Shown in pieces: positions 42,301 through 54,300 of a DNA stretch of 64,000 nt. The stretch lies in assembly GCA_963989385.1 (NCBI GenBank), contig OZ022508.1, positions 34,556,166-34,620,165 of the forward strand. The letters run 5' to 3'. Origin of the DNA: Ctena decussata (lineage: Eukaryota > Mollusca > Bivalvia > Lucinida > Lucinidae). The position numbers and the translations under genes are program-made. Position 1 is the first letter of the stretch; every line of letters starts with the position of its first letter. A model generated the notes under the pieces. That model saw nothing but the letters and a program-made list of their open reading frames with translations. It was not told where the DNA came from and searched no databases.

Positions 42301-45300
42301 TTTGCATAGTATTAATGGGCTTACGATCGGGACTGTGATTCAACTTCGAAAAATCCGGTAGTTTCGAAAAATCGGCGTTCGAACTACCGAGATTTGACTG
42401 TAGAATGCTAGGTTATAGAGACCATGCTTGTTTTTACATGCATTTATATATGCTGGGTCCAGACAAACTAGTGACTACTTATTATTCTAATGCGGTAATT
42501 TTTTTTTTTTTTTTTATTCAATGATTATCTCATATTTTCAGTGCCAGAGGAGTATTTGTTATTCGCAAGTCGTGGCAGTATCAGACGAATAGCCCTGGAC
42601 ATGCCGGATCACACTGATGTTTATCTCCCTTTGCCAGATCTTCATAATGTGATAGCTTTAGACTATGATTATGAAGAGAGGAAGCTCTACTATTCTGATG
42701 TACAGCTGGATGTTATCAGGTATGAATTCAGTCACATTGGGAATTTGTTGTCTAAGAAGCGGCAGGCCTTATGGCCTTCTGCAATTATTACGATTTGTTG
42801 GGATATAATAATTGTAAATAGTATACTATTGAAAACATATACTGGTCAATAACTAAATTTTAGTGCTATCGGGGGTAATTACAAAACATTAAAATAAAGG
42901 TCTGCCAATATTCTGTTTTCAGTATATTTACATAGCTACTACAACATAAGTACTGTTTGTTTTTATAACTATTCATGAAATATAGAACATGGGAAACTAA
43001 AGCAATTAACAGCCTCTCACTTGTGAGTACTAGAGGGTATTATGTATAAATGTCTGAAGTTCAGTTTTCGTCAAGTTTTCTGGTTTGACTGTCTTTGACA
43101 ATGTACAGCTAGGCAAGACTCAGCCATCTTTGGAACTCATATCACAGTATCATATGAGCCACAACACAACAAAACCAACAAGGTGGCATATGCTCCTTGC
43201 GAAAACTCGGATCAGCTTGGGCATTTGCACAGTCTGAACAGTTTCTTCGGTGTTGGCATGGAGGTAGCTTGAACCCTAAGCTGCCCTTTAAGTGCCCAGC
43301 AAAGACTCTGATCAGACTGGGTGGATTCCCAGGCTGATCTGAGTTTGATGGGTGCACATGCCTCTTTGCTGGTTTTGTCGTGTCACAGCTCAATTATGTA
43401 TTTGGCTATAAAACATCAGTTTCTGTATCCAAAATTATCCCAATATGTAAACCAGTCTTGCAATTCAGCTATAAGATTGGTTTTCTTTTAATACCAAAAC
43501 AATCCCAAACATCTAGATTTGTCTTGTAGGAAGGATCAGGCGAGAGTTGCTTAAGGAAAGCCCTATAAAATAGCGCTCTGTAGCGCTTTGCCAATGCTAT
43601 GCACAATTGTGCTTTCAAAAAGACTTTTCTGTAGCAGTGTGTTGCACAGTGAAATTTGCCTCGTTTTAAACACATGTAAACAGAAAGCACTACAGAGTGC
43701 TTTCCCTATGCAACGGTATGTTACAAAAAAGCAGCTCCGGGGATGCCATATAGTGCTGTGAAGCACTTTTTTTTTGTAACATACCGTTGCATACCCAGTT
43801 GCTACAAAGCGCTATGTAGCACTGGCGTTAAACAACTCGTCCCTGGATTGTTGGGGTTGTTTTGGAAGGAAAAATTCCCTGTCATTTTTATATGAGCGGC
43901 AACACGACAAAACCAAGAAAGAGGCATGTGTGCCGAGTGTAGACTCAGATCAGCCTGGGCATCAGCCCAGGCTGATCTGAATCTTCACTGGGCGCGCATG
44001 CCACTTCGTTGGTTTTGTCGTGTCACGGCTCATATGTGATGTGTTTCAGGAGAGCCAACCTAAATGGAACAGATGTAGAGACAGTGGTGTCTGAAAATCT
44101 TCAGACTACAGATGGTTTAGCTGTTGACTGGATGGGCAGAAACTTGTACTGGACTGATACAGGTATGAAATATATGGTATAAGTGGAAATGATAACTGAG
44201 CCACATCATGTGATTTCCAACTATGTGGCATTGGTGACAAGCAAAGGCTCTGATCAGACTGCACTTATGTGCAGTCTGATCAGAGCCTTTGCTTGTCACA
44301 TCAGCCATCTAATGAAGTGATTCAAGCCGTAAAGCCAAAATGGAGGTCTCTGACTATCCTGTATAAATATGAAAGATGATCTGAATGAATATCACATGAC
44401 AAAATCGCCACATTGTTGGAAGTCACATGATGAGGCTCATATAGGTTTTTTGCAGTATTGTACCTAATAAATAGGTATTCAGTTTTAGTTCCTGATTGTC
44501 TGGCTGTTGACTTGTTTTGAAAAAGTGATGCTTGGTAGATACTGGTATAGTAGATTTGCAGCGCATTGCTTCAGATGATTATTTAGTTTTTCGTGGATTA
44601 TTTCTTGTCAAGCCAGCTTTTGGTCAGTGAGACAATCAGTCCATCCACCTATTTTTTGAGGCCATTTATTTGTCTGCCCTCAGATCGGTCATTGATACAT
44701 CTTAATGGAGAACTAAGCAAAATTACTGTAATACAATTATCAGGAGCTTTGTAGAAGATCACAATGGAGGAATAAAGCAAGAACTGTTCATATTGTGTTG
44801 CTAAATTTTGTCCATGTCTTCAGGTCGAGATGTGATAGAAGTTTCATGGCTAGATGGACAGTATAGAAAGACACTTATCAAGGAGAACTTGGATCAGCCC
44901 AGGGCTATTGCTGTTCACCCTAAAAAGGGGTAAGTACCATATTTTACATCAGCAGTGACCTTTGACCTTTAGTATTGGGATAGAAATAACTAGTGTAGAC
45001 CAAAATCAGACTACTCCCGTGATCAAGGCCCAGTTGTTAGGTTAAAGAAGCCAGTTAGGTTAAAGAAGTCTTTGGTCAAGGAATCATTAAGTCCTCTAAT
45101 ACACACTAAATCAAGTGTGTCATATTTTGCTGAAAAAAGTAGAGGAGCTTTTGCAGCTCCTCTAATTTTTTCAGTAAAAATGTCAGTGCTTTTGCATATA
45201 GTGCATAGAAAGTATAACATCTCATTAACTAACAGCATCATTAGTTTTGAACAGTTTGGCCCAGGACTACTCAGGAGCAGTTTAATGTAGGTGTACTCAG

Positions 45301-48300
45301 GAACAGTCAGACTTCAGTATACTTAGCTATTTTAGCACCAGTGCCCGGTTGTTCAAAACTAACAATGTTGTTAGTTAACGAGATGTTAAATTTTCCAATG
45401 TTTAGATCTCAAATACACCAACATTTTTTGTTGAAAAAATGTGAGAAGCTTTTGCATTGCTTCTCACATTTTTTCAACAAAAAAATATCAGTGTATTTGG
45501 CTATAAAGTCATAAAACCCATAATGAGTTGACCTCTTAATGAGCTCGTTCGGCTAACGATGCTTTGAACAATTAGGCCAAGATATTTTGATTGTAAGACC
45601 CTATTCTAATATGCACCCCTGGGGGTAAAAATTCACAGACCCTATAAATGGGGCAAACTTTTGGGAATAACGGAATAACTAACAGGTTGTGGTGGCCAAT
45701 ATTAGTGGTATATGACCACTTTTTTTCAGAAAAGGTTAGAGGAGTTTTTATAAGAAAGGCATATATTGGAAGTAATACAGAATTTACAACAGTAATCATT
45801 AAGGTATTTGCAAGTCTCACATTGTTTTCATCATTTTCAGTCTGATGTATTGGACAGACTGGGGTGCACATCCAAAGATAGAGAAAGCTTATATGGATGG
45901 TTCTAACAGAAAGACTATTATCAGCTCACACCTTGGTAAGTTCAGAAAGACAATTATAATGTGTGTATTTAACATGTTTTAAGTTTTAAAATGGTAAAGA
46001 CTAAATGTACAAAAAAAATGTATGGAAGGCAAATGGGTACCCTGCCATGTATTTGCCATCATTTTTCAAAGGGAGAAAACTTGTATGTCTTCCTGCTTGC
46101 TTCCCTGTGTGACAAACCCTTACAACAAGGGGTCTACACGTAAAGGAAAAAAATTGCTCCTATGGAAGCAAAATTCTTTCTTTTGAAAGTTGACCCTTAA
46201 TGAGAAGGGAGACAAAAATGAAAATGGTAGAGTTGCTTCCCCTGAAAGTCTACCTATTCACCTTAAGGCAATATGAAAATACCCATCTCAAGGTATTACA
46301 GAATTGACATGTGAATACCGGTATTCATTTATTTATTCTTAAAATTTCCAAGAAATGCAAAAACATGACGTTCAGATCGCAATATTAAAAGGTCAGAATG
46401 ATGGCATTAGCATTACGGCCCAGTTTTTCAAAACTAAAGACGTCGTTAGTTAACAAGATGTTAAAATTTCAAATGTTAATATCTCAAACAAGCCAATATT
46501 TTTGTTGAAAATATGTGAGAAGCTTTTGCAATGCCAATATTTTTTGTTGAAAAAATGTGAGAAGCTTTTGCATTGCAAAAGCTTCTCACATATTTTCAAC
46601 AAAAAAGTATCAGTGTATATGGCTATAAAGTCGCAAAACACTCAACAAGTTGACCTCTTAATAAGCTCGTTAGGCTAACGATGCTTTCAACAACTGGGCC
46701 CTGATCATCAAGTTTTCTTTTGAGTATGTATTCTGTGGAAATTTACTAAAATTTTCGAGAAGAAGCATCAACCAGACAGCAGGCAGTAATAACATTTGAA
46801 GGAAATTTATGTGATAGCAAATTTATGTGATAAGCTACCTGAATGTGAGAGAATTTGAAATATAAGCATTTAAGGTCCTTCATATATTCCTTTGTTTTCT
46901 AGGATTTCCAAATGGTCTGTCAATAGACTATGTAGCTAACAGGCTGTACTGGGTAGATGCCAAGTTGGATAAGGTGGAGACGTCCACACTGAATGGGAAC
47001 AACAAAGTTACACTGATACAAAATGTACCACACCCATTTGGACTGACTGTGGTATGTATAATTTATAAATACGGTGTTTATGAGAAGGGGCAAAAATCTT
47101 CCTAGTAAGATAACCCCCATATATAGGTGACACATTTAGCACTGTTAAAGTCATTGTATAATTAACATTTCTTGTGTAAAAGGGTATGGAAAACTGGAAA
47201 ATGTAAGGGAAAAAAATAGGGATAAATGAGGGAATTTGGAAGTGGAGGATGAGTGTCCACCTTGTAACTACTTTTCCATGTGTGAATTTCATCAGAAAAA
47301 AAATTGTCTAAAAGAATTTCCACTTAGAGAAGCAAATTCTTACATTTACAAGAGATGACACCTATTGTGAAGGGAGGTCAAAAATGAAAATCGCAGAGTT
47401 GCTTCCCCTAGAAGTATATTTATTTACCTTTAGTAAAAGGGTTAATTCTTAAAGGTGTTCCATATCTAGGATTGATTTGGTATGTTACTCTCATTTCAGT
47501 TTGGTGACTTCATCTACTGGACAGACTGGCAGACCCAGCGTATTGAGAGAGCTGACAAACATTTTGGTCATAATGTTCAAGTTATAAAGCAGTTCTTTGA
47601 AGGACTTATGGATATAGAGGTTGTCTCCCCATATAAACAGACAGGTAGGTGGTCTATTCATCCTATCAAACTCTCCGGGGTTGTTGGACTTTATGAAAGG
47701 GGGTGTTATTGAGAATCTGAAGTATTGTACGAGATCAGCCACTGCCATATACCTCAAATAAACCGTATTAAGATGAATGGGTGTACTTGCAGAGAAGGCA
47801 ACTGTACCTTTTTTGCCTTCATTCTCAGCAGGGGTCAACTCTTAAAGGGAAGAATTTGCTCCTGTAGGAGCAAATTCTTCCCTTTCAGTGTAGACCCCTT
47901 TTTAAAGAGCTATTTCATCCTGAGAAGCTCACAAGAATTCTTGCCAGTTGGATACTGAAGTTGTCTCTCCTTATAATCAAACAGATAGGTGGGCTAATTA
48001 GGGGATAACATTTCTTAAAATTGTTTTGGGGGAGGTAATTTGTTTTTGTAAGCAAAGTTTGTTTTACAGTGACCCAGCAGTGGTACCATAAAACTGCCTG
48101 ATAATGACTACAAACATTAATGGTTTGGAGCTGGCCAAGCACATGCCGATAAAAATCTGTGCAGGATGTATATTTCTAGCGGTTCATTCTATAGGTTTTC
48201 TGTAGTCATTTGTAACAACATTCATATGAATATACAAATTTTGCTAAATGAACATAATCTGTCTTTAGCTCATTAACACTTAAAAGTGCCAAAAATGGAA

Positions 48301-51300
48301 AAAAAAATAAACAAATGTGCAGATAAAATGAGCTGCCTCACCTGGATCTATATGGTGTGGCCTCTAGCTTTTGAATTCTCAGTATGATAATATGTTTAAT
48401 TTTTGCAGACATAAATTTTGTCATCTGCATATTTGGCAAACACTTGAAGGGCTCAAACGAAATAAACTGATGCTGGAAAACATGAGCTTAGTATTGACTA
48501 AAATCTACTTTCATCTTGCCTGCAAATAACACAAGTAAGACATATGATTACTCTGCTGTTAGTTGTGTAAACTGTTGGCGAGTTTCTGGTTTAGATGTTC
48601 TTAGCTCACTGAGCATATGGTCTATTTTATAGGTACAAATAAATGTTCAGAGAAAAATGGTGGCTGTACCCACCTGTGCCTAGCTACACCCAGTGGAAAG
48701 ACATGTCAGTGTCCAGACAAAGAGGACAACACTAGGCCATGTTTGTATGGTAAGTCTTTGTTGCCTAGCAACATCCAGTGGAAAGACATGTCAGTGTCCA
48801 GACAAAGATGATACCATTCGGCCATGTATGAATGGTAAGTCATTGTTACCTAGCAACACCCAGTGGAAAGACATGTCAGTGTCCAGACAAAGATGATACC
48901 ACTAGGCCATGTTTATATGGTAAGTCTTTGTTGCCTAGCAACACCCAGTGGAAAGACATGTCAGTGTCCAGACAAATATGATACCACTAGGCCATGTTTA
49001 TATGGTAAGTCTTTGTTGCCTAGCAACACCCAGTGGAAAGACATGTCAGTGTCCAGACAAAGATGATACCACTAGGCTGTGTTTATATGGTAAGTCTTTG
49101 TTGCCTAGCAACACCTGGTGGAAAGACATGTCAGTGTCCAGACAAAGATATACCACTAGGCTGTGTTTGTATGGTAAGTCTTTGTTGCCTAGCAACACCC
49201 TGCGGAAAGACATGTCAGTGTCCAGACAAAGATGATACTACTAGTCCATGTTTATATGGTAAGTCTTTGTTGCCTAGCAACACCCAGTGGAAAGACATGT
49301 CAGTGTCCAGACAAAGATGATACCACTAGGCCGTGTTTATATGGTAAGTCTTTGTTGCCTAGCAACACCCAGTGGAAAGACATGTCAGTGTCCAGACAAA
49401 GATGATACCACTAGGCTGTGTTTATATGGTAAGTCTTTGTTGCCTAGCAACACCTAGTGGAAAGACATGTCAGTGTCCAGACAAAGATATACCACTAGGC
49501 TGTGTTTGTATGGTAAGTCTTTGTTGCCTAGCAACACCCAGCGGAAAGACATGTCAGTGTCCAGACAAAGATGATACCACTAGGCCGTGTTTATATGGTA
49601 AGTCTTTGTTGCCTAGCAACACCCAGTGGAAAGACATGTCAGTGTCCAGACAAAGATGATACCACTAGGCTGTGTTTATATGGTAAGTCTTTGTTGCCTA
49701 GCAACACCTAGTGGAAAGACATGTCAGTGTCCAGACAAAGATATACCACTAGGCTGTGTTTGTATGGTAAGTCTTTGTTGCCTAGCAACACCCAGCGGAA
49801 AGACATGTCAGTGTCCAGACAAAGATGATACCACTAGGCCATGTTTATATGGCAAGTCTTTGTTGCCTAGCAACACCCAGTGGAAAGACATGTCAGTGTC
49901 CAGACAAAGATGATACCACTAGGCCATGTTTATATGGTAAGTCATTGTTGCCTAGAAACACCCAGAAAAAAGACATGTCAGTGTCCAGACAAAGATGATA
50001 CCACAAGGCCATGTTTATATGGTAAGTCTTTGAAATACTCAAAAGAAGACCAACTCATTGTCAGAACAGCAGAGGGTCATACCTATGCTAAGATGAAGAT
50101 GAAACACAAATTCAGAACAAAAACTGTGACTTTTTATCCTAGCAAACATAAATACAATTACATTAGTTTTCACGACATCAGTTTAACATCAGCTTAAAAT
50201 ATTCATCATCATGACATATCTGTTACTATCCTTCATCTGGAAATTCAAGACATTTGCTATATATAGATTCATTTAAGGGACGTCTATAACAAGAGTTTGA
50301 GTTTGCATGCATATTATTTATAGTAGATAAGGTCTGACTGGTAAAAAACTAGAAACATTCTCGCCTTGGCACCAACCAGATAATTTGCAAGCTACATTTT
50401 GATGCTTCCTGATAATGATAATTTGTTATCACTATTTCTAAAGAGACTTACATTCAAGAAAAGAGAACTAGCAAAAAAACTTCTTTTTATAGTATAATTG
50501 ATATAAAATATATACTATTTATTACACTGACTTTTTCAGTGCCAGTTGATGTTAGTCTAACTCCAACAAGGGATGATACAGTTGGGGCTACAGATCAGGA
50601 TATTGACAGGTTTGTACCCACGTTACTTCACACTTACAGTATTTCTACTGATAAACGCTCCATCTCTAAAACTAAAGGTGACTGACTGTACTCTCAGAAA
50701 TTGCAGATCTGCCATTAACATTTTGCCACTCTTCTCAAAGGAAGTAAGTTCTTAAGGAAAAGAATTTGCTCATCTAGGAGCAAATTCTTTTCTTTAAAAG
50801 TAGACGCCATTCTGAAAGAGCTTTATCCTACAAGAAGAAACAGAAAGTCCCAGCAGTTGTTTCCCTTGGTGACAATAGCAGGAAAAAACGGCAGTTTACC
50901 CATACACCTTTCAGTCTCCATATTCCTATCAGTGGTAAAAACGTTTAAACTCAGATCATTGTAAAAAGTGGTTCAGCCCCCATGTTTGATAATAAAATGA
51001 GGGTTGATGTGCATATATTGAGTCATATAGCTGGCAAAAAGGAAAGAAAACAAGTTTTTGAAAATAACTATTCGCTCCACAAAGTACAATTTCCTGGTCT
51101 GTTTTCTCGTCTAGCAATGCTGTATAAAAATAGGCGGGATAGTCATCAGGACTGCCCGTCTGTACATTGTATTTTTATCATTTTATTCAACATATTGAAA
51201 TCGAAAGTAGGTCATTTTAGTTGCCAACTAAAATGACCGAGATATGTTTTCAAACCCTTTTTATGTGAAACTCAAGGATGTTTTATTTTTTATAACTTGC

Positions 51301-54300
51301 TTATCATGGCCATTTACAATGACAAAACTATAGTGAGAAGCTTGCAGCGATAGGTCATGATACAGTTTTTCATGCTGATAGAGCAATGGGGCCTTTAAGG
51401 ACATATTTATTGAAGTCTGTCATTAGAAATGCCTCATTTAGGCAGACAGATCCTGTGAACATTGTCAGCTTGAGATTTTATAGAAAAATGTTCTCAGAAT
51501 TATCTTCTGATTTTGAGTGCTATTGGAAATGCATTTGATATAGTTTGTTTTTCCAACTAAAAAATGCTGAATTTATGTTAAAAGTTAGAAACATCCCTGT
51601 CTCATAATCAATAAATACAATAATTACAGTAGAACTTTATTGGCTGGACCAGGCTTGGGACCATGAAAATTAGTTCCAGCCAAGGGTAGTTCTAGCCATC
51701 CAGGGTTAGTTTCTATATAAAGTGACCTCAAGGGACCAAGAGATGAGTTCTAGTAAAGCAGGGTTGATGAGCCATCAGAGTTCGAGCCACTGAAGTTCTG
51801 CTGTATGCTTTATACATTTTGTTTTTCCAGTTGCAGTAAAGAAGATGAAGAATTAGGTCTATGTACCAGAAAGAAACAGACAGTATTGACAGTCACGTCA
51901 AATACAGCGTATATTGCCCTGGGTGTTGTTATTGTCATAGTCTTAATAGGAGTGCTCTTAATTATTTTCTTATGGAAAAGGTAATATCTGTTTTCTGTGC
52001 TACTTGTGATCGAGTGAGTGAACATGGGTTTCGTGCCCCACCAACCAAGCAGGGGATCAATCTTGCAACCTCTGGATTGGTAGTCCAACATGTTATGCAC
52101 TACACTGCCGCTGCTCTTTGTGCTACTTGTAATACATGCTTTATTGTTTAATTGAATTAGGGGGGGAACTGTACTTGAAAATGTCGGTTGGAGAGGTAAA
52201 TTATTTGTTTTGTGGTGGCAAATTTTGTTTTAAGGCAACACATTAGAGGACTGGTAAAGTACAATCTGCAATTATAAAACCAACAATTTATCTCCCAAGA
52301 TGACAATTTTAAAACAGTTATTCCCATTGTAATGCAATTTTCACATTTCATATTTCAAAGTGAACTACCTTATACCCAGGTTTCAGCAATGTAAAACCAG
52401 ATATCACCCAATGTGAAGTAATATTATGTCAGGTTTCCAACAGTTGCTTGCACACCAGATAAGGATATCCGTATGCTTCACATGTACCTACAAATCTGAT
52501 CTCACCCATGTTATCTCACCCAGGACCGGATAAAAATCACAAGCATTCAATGCATTAGTTGTATTGGAGGTCAGGTATCTGCGTCGTCAAGTTGGTTGGT
52601 TGGTTGGTTGATTTGATGCTTAACGTCCACGGTAAACAACTAAGGTCATGTCGGGACGGTCAGTTAACCTAACCACACTATTCCTGGGCAGGCTTAGACC
52701 TCCTAAGCGGTTAACCAGTACTAAGTGCACATACTTTCGCCAGTAACTGACAACTGCCCTTCTTGAATCAGCGGAAGGAGAAACGAAAGTATGTGGCCAG
52801 ACCGGGATTCGAACCCAGGACCTCTGACTTACGAGTCAGGTGCCCTACCGATTGCGCTACCCGGCCCGGCGCGTCGTCAAGTGACGTTGGCTTTTTAGAT
52901 GATGGTGTAACTTAGACTGCAAGAATGACATCAGTTTATGCACGCCAGATGTTGACGTAAAGAACTGAATGGTGGTCGTTTAAACCGGCGCCTTCTTTCA
53001 CAATCAAATAGAAACCTCTCAAGCACTAAAATTATGCATTTTAACAAGTTCTAAAGTTAAAACAAAAAGTGGTGTGCAAGAAAAAGTATCTTTCATGGGT
53101 GTGAGGTATGGATAGAAAAATCTGTCACTCGGGATCACTGTTCGGCATAACTCGGCAAGCCTCGTGATGCGGAACAGTGTCCCTCATGACAGAGTTTTCT
53201 ATCCACACCTCACACCCATGAAAGAAACTTATAATATCACTGTATGCTTTGAATTTTTGACATTATCCATTTGACATCAAGTATTCGTAAACTGCATCTC
53301 TCTTTTAAATGTAGTTTAAGAACAAATAATTGTGAAAGAGGCTAAGATTAAACATGTTATCACATATCCATGAATGGTAAGGTAACATAGCATTTGTATC
53401 AAAGATCATTCAGTATGTGGTTTGTGCCCCATAGTTTTCTTCGATGTTATAGCTTGAAAGCAAATTTTTCTGAGCATTTATCACATTTTTTCAGCACATT
53501 AAGCACATTAACATGAGAATGCTAAAAAAACTTAACAAATCCTTGACTAACAACTTTGTTTGGCTATCGATGCTTTAAACAGCTGGTCCCAGTTAACATA
53601 TAACTTTTCTTTAAATACATGTATTTTCAGACAACGACGGCGGAGCCAGTACATGGAAGATTTCAGCTCATACCATTTTACTAACCCCAATTACCAGAGA
53701 ACCAGTACAGAAACTATTAACTCAGAAAGACCACCCAGGGAGTGGCGGATATTTAGATTTAACAAAAGAAATGTAAGTATAAGAAATAGATCTGCTCCAA
53801 CAGTGATTTATTGAGTAATATATACTAATTGGAGAGCAGTTGTAAAGTAGATCATACCCTGAACATGGAGCTAGAGTTATAGGTCTACTTACAACTGACA
53901 TTCAAGCTGTGATTTATTTCTAAGCAAGTCACCAGAGTTTTACTATTTCCATTCTCACATATAGACTGCAGAACACTTCCTTTATTACATTATTTTCTTA
54001 CCAATCTTCTAGCCTGTTGGTATTCTCACCAGCACTGTGGAATGTAACAAGCATCTATTCATTTATTTTTCATATTTTTCCTGCAATGAAATTGATGCTT
54101 TAAGTAAAAGGGCCCTAAAATTTGAATTGCTGTTTTGATATGGTATTTGCAATTATAAAGGCAGTAATAATTTTACCATAGTTTGGTGTTTGCAGTACAT
54201 GTATTTTGCATTTGCAGTCCCAAAGGCAATATCAATTTTGCAAGAGCTTATTTTTGCAAAACATTGCATCTGCAAAATTTTCTCACTCTGAAACTTACAC

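Noticed and set aside
48679..50030. CRISPR-like direct repeat array
   Set aside because: Units are contiguous copies without unique spacers, in a eukaryotic gene, and contain coding sequence and splice donors.
48617..50197. Series of overlapping 64-105 codon open frames with repeated [10 protein letters not shown]
   Set aside because: They are out-of-frame readings of the 85-bp array; the real coding frame in the first unit is the EGF exon.
51861..52151. Read-through of exon 34 into a 96-codon frame as an alternative C-terminus
   Set aside because: This frame is shifted relative to the LRP4 reading frame, and a good GTAATA donor ends exon 34 at 51980.
52800..52868. Possible functional tRNA-Thr(CGT) gene on the minus strand
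   Set aside because: Acceptor and T arms pair, but the anticodon loop has only 6 nt between CTGAC and GTCAG, one D-stem pair is mismatched, and the unit continues into a body and AACC tail, so it is a SINE head.
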